DNA of 25,465 bases from the IMG/VR virus record IMGVR_UViG_3300047392_000092, positions 1 to 25,465 of that record. One strand, 5' to 3'. The stretch comes from a virus. The notes beneath the pieces were generated by a model, which made no database searches, was not told the origin of the DNA, and was given only the letters and a program-made list of their open reading frames with translations. Positions 7,887-14,983 of this stretch are shown piece after piece. Numbering within the stretch: position 1 is the stretch's first letter; every line of letters starts with the position of its first letter. The translations under genes were made by a program, and so were the position numbers.

Positions 7887-8029
7887 TTTGATTTTCCTTT
7901 TTTGTTTGCTGCCGCTCTCTTAGTAGAGTAGGCGATAGCCACTGCCTGTTTAACAGGTTTTCCTGCTTTTACTTCTGCGGCAACATTCTTTTGGAATGCT
8001 TTTTTGCTTGTTGATTTCTGTAGTGGCAT
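7883..8029 (-). CDS. Small basic protein, 48 aa, leaderless candidate
   Basis: Frame from ATG 8029 to TGA at 7883-7885. The product begins MPLQKSTSKKAFQKN, has a central AGKPVKQAVAIAYSTKR and ends KKGKSK. It is very Lys-rich with one amphipathic helix. Short basic proteins of this style (MPL-x-K, then AGKP-x-KQAVAIA) are frequent unnamed genes in podophage genomes, from memory. It overlaps the next gene by ATGA. The ATG has no Shine-Dalgarno site; instead TAAATA ends exactly 5 nt before it. Confidence 0.85.
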   Translation of the reverse strand: MPLQKSTSKKAFQKNVAAEVKAGKPVKQAVAIAYSTKRAAANKKGKSK

Positions 8030-8033
8030 AGTT

Positions 8034-8384
8034 TTATTTAGCGTCAGGGCTAACTCCAACAAGTTTGGCTAATGCTTCAGCAAACGCCGCTTGTTTTGCT
8101 TCAATAGCATCTTTACTATCTGTAATTTCTGCTTCAACAATAGTTGTAGCAGTTTTGTCTAATATGATCTTTTCGTAAGTGACACGGTTTTTGGTATCAC
8201 CTTCGTTAATTGATTGTATGTAGCCTTCCATTAAACTAACAACAAATGGCTTGCCCAGCATGTTCTCTGCTGTTTCAAGTATCTCTTTTGCTGTTAGCCT
8301 ATTTGTTTGTCCTTTTGGACGGCCAGCACCAGCACGGGCTCCGCCCTTGCCGTTTTTCTTTGCAGTAGTAGTGTTCTTTTCCAT
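8034..8384 (-). CDS. Candidate terminase small subunit / DNA-binding protein, 116 aa
   Basis: I place the start at ATG 8384 (product MEKNTTTAKKNGKGG...). The longer frame from ATG 8399 would read straight through the TAAATA motif and has no ribosome site. Residues about 13-32 contain GGARAGAGRPKGQTNRL, a Gly/Arg/Lys motif typical of the N-termini of many phage small terminase and related DNA-binding proteins. It is followed by helices (TAKEILETAENMLGKPFVV) and a C-terminal helical part rich in Ala/Glu. The family link is through this motif, and is not proof of packaging activity. It is several genes away from terL, which is unusual but not exceptional. Likely leaderless (5 nt from TAAATA to ATG). 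Confidence 0.8.
   Translation of the reverse strand: MEKNTTTAKKNGKGGARAGAGRPKGQTNRLTAKEILETAENMLGKPFVVSLMEGYIQSINEGDTKNRVTYEKIILDKTATTIVEAEITDSKDAIEAKQAAFAEALAKLVGVSPDAK
8035..8041 (-). promoter_or_regulatory. TAAATA motif 5 nt before the 48-aa gene
   Basis: Minus-strand CTAAATA overlapping the TAA stop of the small-terminase candidate; the spacer to ATG 8029 is exactly 5 nt (AAACT). A start 6 nt after the motif would make the A of the ATG the first base of the mRNA. Confidence 0.55.
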
Positions 8385-8389
8385 AATCT

Positions 8390-8396
8390 TATTTAG
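8390..8396 (-). promoter_or_regulatory. TAAATA motif 5 nt before the small-terminase candidate
   Basis: Minus-strand CTAAATA with a 5-nt spacer (AGATT) to ATG 8384. It lies back to back with the rightward TAAATAC at 8417-8423, forming a divergent promoter pair within 34 bp. Confidence 0.55.
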
Positions 8397-8416
8397 CATC
8401 GCTATGCTGCCAGTCG

Positions 8417-8423
8417 TAAATAC
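8417..8423 (+). promoter_or_regulatory. Rightward TAAATAC promoter motif for the lone plus-strand gene
   Basis: TAAATAC on the plus strand, 23 nt before ATG 8446, with the AAAAAGGAACTGCA ribosome site in between. It is the only TAAATA I find on the plus strand of the whole window, and it precedes the only convincing plus-strand gene. Confidence 0.6.
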
Positions 8424-8445
8424 AGTATCTTAAAAAGGAACTGCA

Positions 8446-8934
8446 ATGCTTGAATATACATGGCAACCAGCAACTGGGCTAGATGTGCCCGATATAGTTG
8501 CTGTATCAATTGAAGACTGTCAACGAGAAATTGAGACTATCTTTACACCAGAACCAACAACGTTTGCTCGCAACATAACTTTTGCAATTGTAAACCAATT
8601 TTATCTACCTGGATCAGAACTTATAAATGTAGCCAGGGACGGTGCTGGTAAACTTGTAGCATATACTTGGGCCAAATCTGGGGAGCGAGCCGCTTGGAGT
8701 GATGATTGCATGTTAGCCATACGCATGGCCCATGTGGATTTGAGTTTGAGCACACGCCAGCGTTTTAGACTTATCACAGACATGATGCAAATGTGGGAAC
8801 AGTTTGCCATCAGCACAAACTGTAAGATTATCAGTAGTAATACTATGCGTAAAAATCAAGATGCGTTCTTAAAATTACACGCACGATCAGGTTATGATGT
8901 GCGTGGGTCGTATGCGTATAAAAGATTAGCCTAG
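8446..8934 (+). CDS. GNAT-like acetyltransferase-fold protein, 162 aa, only rightward gene
   Basis: Starts at ATG 8446 after a strong AAAAAGG site. The pattern suggests a diverged GNAT fold: a central strand pair (ELINVARDGAGKLVAYTWAKSG), then a strand (AHVDLSLS), a helix where acetyl-CoA usually binds (TRQRFRLITDMMQMWEQFA), then a strand and closing helix (KIISSNTMRKNQDAFLKLHARSGYDVRGSYAYKRL). The usual R/Q-x-x-G-x-G/A pyrophosphate loop is not seen, so catalysis is uncertain. It ends tail to tail with the Dps-like gene, the stop regions overlapping by 9 nt, so it is embedded in the leftward virion block with its own divergent promoter motif. The gene call is firm; the fold call is moderate. 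Confidence 0.9.
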   Translation: MLEYTWQPATGLDVPDIVAVSIEDCQREIETIFTPEPTTFARNITFAIVNQFYLPGSELINVARDGAGKLVAYTWAKSGERAAWSDDCMLAIRMAHVDLSLSTRQRFRLITDMMQMWEQFAISTNCKIISSNTMRKNQDAFLKLHARSGYDVRGSYAYKRLA

Positions 8935-9357
8935 TGTGGAACGCAACTGCCAAATCTGTTTAGCAATAGCCAATATACGATCTTGTGCGTAGTTGGCTAT
9001 TTCTTCATGATCTTCATCTTCAGCAATTTCATCAAGTTCAATATAACATTGTTTTAAATGTTCTAAGTCTTCAAGTACTGTAGTCAACAACTCATCAGCA
9101 TCACCTGTTACTGCTGTAGGGCGAATGTGTGCGGCATCTAATATATCAAACAAGTCGTTGGGCATATACGCATCAAGTGTGCGTAGCAGTTCACCAATAA
9201 TATCAATTTGGCCTTGTAGTGATTCGTAAATGCCACCAAGCAATTCGTGATCACTTACAAAGTTGCGGCCCTCAATGTTTACATGGCTCACATGGCTTTT
9301 AAAATAAGCCACAAAGTTGTCATTAAAGACTTGGGTTAGTTGTTCTACTGTTGTCAT
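8926..9357 (-). CDS. Dps-like ferritin-fold protein, 143 aa
   Basis: I choose ATG 9357; a GTG at 9378 would extend it over the preceding gene's stop and the TAAATA motif. Residues 20-56 match the Dps signature: HVNIEGRNF, then HELLGG, then DIIGE, in register with the E. coli Dps segment HWNMRGANF/HEMLDG/DTMAE. Four of the five ferroxidase ligands are present (H25, H37, D52, E56, equivalent to H51, H63, D78, E82). The fifth, Asp67 of E. coli Dps, is Gly41 here, and the usual Trp after the first His is Val. The C-terminal half is acidic (DEIAEDEDHEE) and helical, as expected for a four-helix bundle. Dps proteins form dodecamers that bind DNA and oxidise iron. Here it sits amid virion genes, so it may be packaged or may protect phage or host DNA late in infection. 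Confidence 0.85.
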   Translation of the reverse strand: MTTVEQLTQVFNDNFVAYFKSHVSHVNIEGRNFVSDHELLGGIYESLQGQIDIIGELLRTLDAYMPNDLFDILDAAHIRPTAVTGDADELLTTVLEDLEHLKQCYIELDEIAEDEDHEEIANYAQDRILAIAKQIWQLRSTLG

Positions 9358-9362
9358 AGTGT

Positions 9363-9369
9363 TATTTAC
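9363..9369 (-). promoter_or_regulatory. TAAATA motif 5 nt before the Dps-like gene
   Basis: Minus-strand GTAAATA overlapping the TAA stop of the 827-aa gene, with a 5-nt spacer (ACACT) to ATG 9357 and no Shine-Dalgarno site. Confidence 0.5.
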
Positions 9370-11849
9370 CAAGGCCACCAGTCAGGCTTTGTTTTGCTGG
9401 TTATTACATCGCCAGTGCTGTTCCAGTCTGGATCAAATTCATACAAATTATACTTGTATGATTTTTCACCTGTTTTGCGATTGATCACGGTTTCTCTGAC
9501 TATTCGTTGTGAGGAACCATCTGGGCGTTTAGTTGATACTTCTGCTTCTTGAGGATTTTCAGTGTATTCTCTTAAATTGCCATCTTCTTTCCAAGCCGCT
9601 CTGTGATATTTGTTGCCTTCAATTCTGCTACTAAACACATGATGTTTTGCATCTTCTTTGTCTAAGTATGGATTCTGGAATGTGCCATCTGGTTCAGCAG
9701 TTTTCATTTCCATGGTGCCTGATGGTTTAGATTTTTTATTTAAATTGGCACGAATCTTTTCTGCTGTTTCAACACCACTAGGTTTTGGATCTGCTTCAGT
9801 CCAGTCAACACCACGAGGAACACGTTTACCTGTTGCTGTGTCTGTGGCAAATATATCAACTTTTGTTGGATCAAATGGCCAACCACGGCTTTGCGAATGG
9901 ATTGTTTTGTTGCCTTCTTGCCAAGTGCCTTCTGTTGGTATACCAGCAATTTTATCAAAAGATTGTTGTTGTCTAAAATCTGTTTCATCAGCAAATACTT
10001 GTGCTTTTGGCACTTCAGGTTCGCCAGTCATCATTTCAAATCTGCTGCCACCCGGAGCACGATACTTGTCACCTAGCACACGCTTTCTACGTTCAATAGC
10101 GGCTTGCATGTCTGCTAGTTCTTTTGCTACTTCTTCTGGACTGCGTTGTGATTGTTCATAAGCCAAGCGTTCATTGGCTTCTTTCATTTGTGTCTTTTGT
10201 GTAGGGCCACGAGTACCAGCACCACGTAATCCTGCTTCTGTTTCCACAAACTTTTGAATAGCCTTACGACCATCCTTAACGCTCATTGATTGATAGTCTG
10301 TGCCTAACTTGCTCCAATCGACTGGTGGCAAGCCCTCACCTGCTAGTGTTTGATCAATAAGTTCTTTGTTTAATACTTTACCACGACCGCTAACTTGACC
10401 ATATGCTGATTGTAAAGTTTTGTCCAACTTCTCACGAGTAGTTAATGGAGTTTCAGCTCGTGCTTCTGCAGCCTTGGCTGCTCGTGCTTCAGCAGATTCA
10501 AACGGAACTATGTCGCGTGTAGGTGCTACTGGGCCACTAACTTCACCAATTGCGGCTTGTTGTTCTGCTTGGCGTTTGGCCATAATGTCAGCGGCCATTT
10601 GTTCTGCTTTGGCTTTTGCGGCTGCTTTTTGTTGTGCAATTGCTTCTGCTTCGGCTGCGGCTTGTGCTTGTTGTTGTGCAATAACTGCTGGATCAACTGG
10701 TTGCGATACTTGTTGTTGGCGTTCTCTGGCTGCGGCTTCTGCGGCTGCAACTCTAGCATTTGCGGCTGCTTCTTGTGCGGCAACTACATCAGGAGGTAAT
10801 GCTTGTGTGTTTATTCTTGCGGCTGCTTGTTGTCTAACACCACCGCCACCGCCACCTGGGGCTACAGGGCCAGCAGAACGCAACTGTCCAAATTCAGTTG
10901 GTGTTAATGGTGTAAAGCCAGCTTTACCTAATTCATTATATGCTTGCCCTAATTTGTAAGCATCATATCCTTTTAATCCTAAACGTCCTAGCGTAGGAAT
11001 ACCACCAAACAAATAATCGCTGCCAACTTCTGCAGCCAATTTGTATGGGTCTCGATAACCTGCACCAAATTGTTCGCCAGCGGCTTGAATAGCTTGTCCT
11101 TTGTATGGGACCATACCTTGCGTTCTTGCTAATGCATCTTGTGGTAATTCTGTAATTGGTCTTGCTGCCGCTTGTGCTTGTTCGGGAGTAATTGTGCCAG
11201 CACGGAACTGTTCTAATACATCTGCAGGAATATATGTGTCGCCTACAGGCATACGAGCACTTGGCGTTTCCCAAGGTTTTAGATTTGCTGGATTCGCAGT
11301 TGGTTTTGCAGTTGTATTAAATGCACCACTATAAGCACCTTTACCAAATTCAACACCGCCTTTTACAACTGGTTTAACAGCACCTGCTACTTTGGGAACT
11401 GCTGGGCCTAGGCCAATCATAGCACTATTAACCATGCTGCCTACATCTGCTTCTGGTAATCCTGTAGCACCTGCAATAGGAGCAACTACATTTTCACCTA
11501 ATTTTTCACCTATTACATTACCAACAGTTCGTAATGGAGCATTTTCATAACCAGGAGTGCCTGTGACACCAAACGCACGACCTACTACATCCTTAGGACT
11601 TGTAGTTTCTGCTGTTGCTTGCTCTGGACTACGACCTGCGGCACGAGCCAAAGCATACGCACCATAATCTAAAGTGCCAGTTAAGGCATTTAATGCCGAG
11701 TCAGCCATACTAGCAGTACTACGCCCAAAGGTTTGTAATGCTGTTTCAGGTTGTGTCTTCTTTAAAAAAGCGTCAGGATCAAAACCTGCGGATTTTTTCT
11801 CACGCTTTTCACTGCGAGCCAGGAATGCGTCTGGATCAAACTCTGCCAT
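9366..11849 (-). CDS. Large internal/ejection virion protein, 827 aa
   Basis: Starts at ATG 11849, two bases after the preceding stop, with a weak GGGA site. The N-terminus carries two copies of FDPDAFL (residues 4-10 and 23-29) flanking a charged linker. A Gly/Ala/Pro-rich region with hydrophobic stretches follows (about 100-175; GENVVAPIAGATGL, MIGLGPAVPKVAG). About 335-435 is a long Ala/Gln/Glu-rich segment that should form a helix or coiled coil, preceded by a run of six Gly. The C-terminal third is hydrophilic and ends in the aromatic PDWWPW. Length, composition and position next to the transglycosylase protein fit a DNA-ejection protein stored inside the capsid. No enzyme motif seen. 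Confidence 0.85.
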   Translation of the reverse strand: MAEFDPDAFLARSEKREKKSAGFDPDAFLKKTQPETALQTFGRSTASMADSALNALTGTLDYGAYALARAAGRSPEQATAETTSPKDVVGRAFGVTGTPGYENAPLRTVGNVIGEKLGENVVAPIAGATGLPEADVGSMVNSAMIGLGPAVPKVAGAVKPVVKGGVEFGKGAYSGAFNTTAKPTANPANLKPWETPSARMPVGDTYIPADVLEQFRAGTITPEQAQAAARPITELPQDALARTQGMVPYKGQAIQAAGEQFGAGYRDPYKLAAEVGSDYLFGGIPTLGRLGLKGYDAYKLGQAYNELGKAGFTPLTPTEFGQLRSAGPVAPGGGGGGVRQQAAARINTQALPPDVVAAQEAAANARVAAAEAAARERQQQVSQPVDPAVIAQQQAQAAAEAEAIAQQKAAAKAKAEQMAADIMAKRQAEQQAAIGEVSGPVAPTRDIVPFESAEARAAKAAEARAETPLTTREKLDKTLQSAYGQVSGRGKVLNKELIDQTLAGEGLPPVDWSKLGTDYQSMSVKDGRKAIQKFVETEAGLRGAGTRGPTQKTQMKEANERLAYEQSQRSPEEVAKELADMQAAIERRKRVLGDKYRAPGGSRFEMMTGEPEVPKAQVFADETDFRQQQSFDKIAGIPTEGTWQEGNKTIHSQSRGWPFDPTKVDIFATDTATGKRVPRGVDWTEADPKPSGVETAEKIRANLNKKSKPSGTMEMKTAEPDGTFQNPYLDKEDAKHHVFSSRIEGNKYHRAAWKEDGNLREYTENPQEAEVSTKRPDGSSQRIVRETVINRKTGEKSYKYNLYEFDPDWNSTGDVITSKTKPDWWPW

Positions 11850-11851
11850 GA

Positions 11852-14194
11852 TTATAGTCCCAATCGTTTCTTAATTTCCGGGGCACGCGGATCGTTAGGA
11901 TTCTTACGAAGCCATTCAACTGCGTCTCGTTCTTCTTTACTTAAACGTTTTGTAGGTGCTTCTGGTGCTTGTTGTGGAGTTTCAGGAACAAACTTGCCAC
12001 CAGTCTCAACTTGCTTGCGAGCAAAGTCTAAAGTTCTGCGTGTGCCGTCTGCACTCTTACGCAACCAATCTGCAACTGCTTCTGCACTCCATGTTTCATC
12101 TGGCTTAGTGCTTGTAACGAATTGTAAGTCACGATCAGTTGGGTTTGTTCCCAACATTTTGGCATTAGTAGCCGCAACTTTGTTAACAACTTCCAATACA
12201 TTTTTTGTATTAACAGCATCTTGTGTCTTAAACAATTCACCCATGGTGTATTCACCTGGGATCTGTCCATGGATCAATGTGCCAAAGTTATTAGGTTTGG
12301 TTAATGCATCAGTTGCCGCACGTTCAGCATTGGTAATTTCGCCAACAAGTTTATCACTGCTGGCAACAATGTCGCCTGCTTTCTTAACTACTTCTTTACG
12401 ATATGTTTCACTTACTTCAACGTTTTGTTTTTGTTGTGTTAGTGGCACATTTACATTACCGCCTGCTGGCATTGTAGTTGTGCCTGCTGGAGCACCACCT
12501 GCTGGAGCAGTTTGTGTAGGAGCACCACCTTGAACAACTTGACCACCTACTTGTGCAGGAGCACCAGCTGGTTGTGCTAAATCAAAGCCATATGCTTGAC
12601 GGAATTGAGCACGATCTTCTGCACTCTTGAATGGACCGTTAATAGCAACATAATCTTTTTCAGCATCCAATACGTTAGTGCCGTGTTTCTTTTTAAGGTC
12701 GGTAATAAGACCAATGTCTGCTTTGGCTTGCGTTGTGCCAATGCTTTGTAGTGTAAGTTTTCGAGGATCGCCTTTGTATGGTGCACCACCTTGGATATTA
12801 ACCAATGCAGCCTTACCTGCATTGTCATAGCCACTGCGATAACGAGCACCAGTTGTAGGATCAACATAAACTTCAGCACTTAAACTTGTGCCTTTACCTA
12901 AACCGCCACCAGTCATATAACTTGCCAGTTGTTCTTGCGGAATAGCTGTGTTGTCTGCATTGATACCTTTTAATGGTAAGCCTTTTGCATTAACTTGGAT
13001 CAGGGCAGTTTCACCTTTGTCGTTGGTTGCACTTGTCCACTTGTTGCCAAAGCCTAATTTAACTGCTTCTTCGCCTGCAAGTTGTGGGCTTAGGAAACCT
13101 AACAAGATCATTTTAGCCCAAGAGCCTTGTTGCGACTTTAATTCATCAGCAATAGCACGACTTGCTTTAGGATCACCTTGACTTGCAGCCGCAACCAATT
13201 TAGTTGTTTGCTCTTTTGCCGCATTCATTTGGAATTCTTGTTCTAATAATGCTCGAGTCTGTTCTTTAGCAACAGTTTGCATTGCTGGGAACTGTGCATA
13301 CTCAGGATTCTTAGCAATTTCCATCCACTTGAATGGATCTTTACCTGCTTCTTCAAATAGTCTATTGCGGAACTGTGGAGTATCGCGTGGTTCCATACCA
13401 CCAGCCGCTAATGGCTTATTATCTGGTCCTAATACTGTAGTAGTGCCATCTGCATTTGTGATTAAACGATTACCGTTTTCATCAATTTGCATTTGTGGTT
13501 GACCCATTTGTGGCATCTGTCCAGGAGCAACAGGAGCAGTTGGAGCACCAGGAGTAATTGTAGGGGCACGTTGTGCTTGTCCAGGTGGTAGTGTGCCTGC
13601 TTGGGCACTAGGGATCATAGCATTGAATACTTTGCCCAAGTAACCTTGTGTTTCACGAGGTAATTGTGCTTCATTCATTTGTCCTTGATTGCGTGCCATG
13701 TTTTGTTGCACACGACCTGGTCCTGCATTGTAAGCGGCAGCGGCTTTACGCTCATCACCACCAAATTGTTTTAACAATGCTTGATAATAGTCTTGTCCAA
13801 CACGATTGTACTCTTCTGGAGTTTGTGCTTGTGCTGGACGAACACCATAACCAGGATTAGCCGCAGTTGCAGGCATAACTTGGTTGCGGAACATAGCACC
13901 AGCAGGACTTGTTAGTGGCTGTCCATTAGGAGCAAAGTCTCTACCACCACTTTCAGCCTGTTGCATACGAGCAAAAGTATCTGGGCTTACTGGACCAGCC
14001 GCAGTAAGCATTGTCTTAGGAGCAATTGCTCCAGGAATTTCTTCCTTGGTAATTTTTTCTTGTGTGCCATCGCCGTAGGTTTTAATTTCCTGCGTGTGGA
14101 CTGCTGTGTTGCCTAACTCTTCTCGCTTCTTACGTTCTTCTTCAGTTTCGTAATCTCCAAGATAGTTGCCCATTGCGTCAAATTGTGCTGCCAT
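11852..14194 (-). CDS. Internal virion protein with N-terminal lytic transglycosylase domain, 780 aa
   Basis: Starts at ATG 14194 after AAAAGGATAA. Residues about 70-190 form an SLT/lysozyme-like domain: RMQQAESGG with E81 as the probable catalytic Glu, SPAGAMFRNQVMPATA where the family has its Gly-Ala-Met-Gln turn, and AAYNAGPGRV (153-162) as the substrate-groove motif. The rest is long, Gln/Ala/Pro-rich and mostly helical, with a Gly/Ala/Pro linker (PAQVGGQVVQGGAPTQTAPAGG) near the middle. This layout resembles T7 gp16-type ejection proteins, where the domain opens peptidoglycan during DNA entry. It is the middle gene of a unit with the 245-aa and 827-aa proteins. Confidence 0.93.
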   Translation of the reverse strand: MAAQFDAMGNYLGDYETEEERKKREELGNTAVHTQEIKTYGDGTQEKITKEEIPGAIAPKTMLTAAGPVSPDTFARMQQAESGGRDFAPNGQPLTSPAGAMFRNQVMPATAANPGYGVRPAQAQTPEEYNRVGQDYYQALLKQFGGDERKAAAAYNAGPGRVQQNMARNQGQMNEAQLPRETQGYLGKVFNAMIPSAQAGTLPPGQAQRAPTITPGAPTAPVAPGQMPQMGQPQMQIDENGNRLITNADGTTTVLGPDNKPLAAGGMEPRDTPQFRNRLFEEAGKDPFKWMEIAKNPEYAQFPAMQTVAKEQTRALLEQEFQMNAAKEQTTKLVAAASQGDPKASRAIADELKSQQGSWAKMILLGFLSPQLAGEEAVKLGFGNKWTSATNDKGETALIQVNAKGLPLKGINADNTAIPQEQLASYMTGGGLGKGTSLSAEVYVDPTTGARYRSGYDNAGKAALVNIQGGAPYKGDPRKLTLQSIGTTQAKADIGLITDLKKKHGTNVLDAEKDYVAINGPFKSAEDRAQFRQAYGFDLAQPAGAPAQVGGQVVQGGAPTQTAPAGGAPAGTTTMPAGGNVNVPLTQQKQNVEVSETYRKEVVKKAGDIVASSDKLVGEITNAERAATDALTKPNNFGTLIHGQIPGEYTMGELFKTQDAVNTKNVLEVVNKVAATNAKMLGTNPTDRDLQFVTSTKPDETWSAEAVADWLRKSADGTRRTLDFARKQVETGGKFVPETPQQAPEAPTKRLSKEERDAVEWLRKNPNDPRAPEIKKRLGL

Positions 14195-14209
14195 GTTTGT
14201 GTTATCCTT

Positions 14210-14947
14210 TTAACCTAGTCCGGGTATGCTAACGCCTTTGAACCCAAAGCCCATTTTATCACTACTTGAAGTAGAGCCTTGTGTGCCACGGAAGTCAGGC
14301 TGATAACTTGCGGCTGGAGTTCCAAACAATACACTCGCATATTGATTGTATAATTGTTGTGGCACCATACTTGCACTTACTGCGTTGCCAGCGGCACCTA
14401 ATGCTTGTCCAATACCACCTTGTCCGTAACTGGCCAATTGATTTGCGGCTTGTAAGCGTTGTCCCATTACGTTGTTTGCAACTTGAGCAGCCAATTGTTG
14501 TTGTTGACCTTGTGCTTGCCCTGCCAAAGCACGATCAGCAAGTGCTTGTCTAGCACTACCTAAATTACCAGAGCCACCAAAACTGCGTTTTTGCATTTCT
14601 AGGTTCTGCATGTATTGTGCTTGTGCTGGAGCCATTGCAGCCGCCATTTGTTGTTGTGCGTAATCAGGATCAAACACACTTTGTAAGCCACTAATACCAG
14701 TGCGTAATGCACTTTCACCTGTGCTACCCAATAGTTCTTGTGCTTGGCGTGCTGTGCCTGCTTGGTTTTGTGCGGCATTTAATACACCACCAGCGTTTTG
14801 GTTGTAAATGTTTGTTGCACCGCCAACTGCTTGTGTGTAAGACGGAATAATAGTTCCAGTCAACATTGCAGTTTGTGCTCTAATAGCGGCTTTTTGTTCT
14901 TCAGTTGTAACTGGAGCACTTGAACTTGTTGTTCTGCTAAAATCCAT
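14210..14947 (-). CDS. Internal/ejection virion protein, Gln/Ala-rich, 245 aa
   Basis: Starts at ATG 14947 after AAAAGGAAAAAC, 20 nt downstream of a CTAAATA motif. Residues 15-210 are Gln-, Ala- and Asn-rich helix-forming sequence (AAIRAQTAML, QAQYMQNLEMQKRSFGGSGN, QALADRALAGQAQGQQQQ), with Gly breaks. Small Ala/Gln-rich proteins of this kind next to the transglycosylase protein are typical smaller ejection proteins (comparable in place to T7 gp14), which form part of the channel across the cell envelope. Assignment by context and composition. Confidence 0.85.
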   Translation of the reverse strand: MDFSRTTSSSAPVTTEEQKAAIRAQTAMLTGTIIPSYTQAVGGATNIYNQNAGGVLNAAQNQAGTARQAQELLGSTGESALRTGISGLQSVFDPDYAQQQMAAAMAPAQAQYMQNLEMQKRSFGGSGNLGSARQALADRALAGQAQGQQQQLAAQVANNVMGQRLQAANQLASYGQGGIGQALGAAGNAVSASMVPQQLYNQYASVLFGTPAASYQPDFRGTQGSTSSSDKMGFGFKGVSIPGLG

Positions 14948-14967
14948 GTTATGTTTTTCCTTTTCTA

Positions 14968-14974
14968 TATTTAG
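14968..14974 (-). promoter_or_regulatory. TAAATA late-type promoter motif for the ejection-protein unit
   Basis: Minus-strand CTAAATA, 20 nt before ATG 14947, with AAAAGGAAA between. It would drive the 245-, 780- and 827-aa genes. Confidence 0.55.
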
Positions 14975-14983
14975 TCAGCGGCA

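Noticed and set aside
9737-9742. TAAATA within the 827-aa gene
   Set aside because: Deep in coding sequence (Asn-Leu-Asn-Lys codons) with no gene start after it; treated as chance.
10420-10959. Long plus-strand frame (179 aa) opposite the 827-aa gene
   Set aside because: It is the mirror of the Ala/Gln-rich coiled-coil coding region; its Ala/Cys-rich product, lack of a ribosome site and full overlap with a better gene mark it as a shadow.
11994-12533. Plus-strand frame (179 aa) opposite the transglycosylase protein
   Set aside because: Entirely antisense to a well-supported gene and without a plausible start signal.
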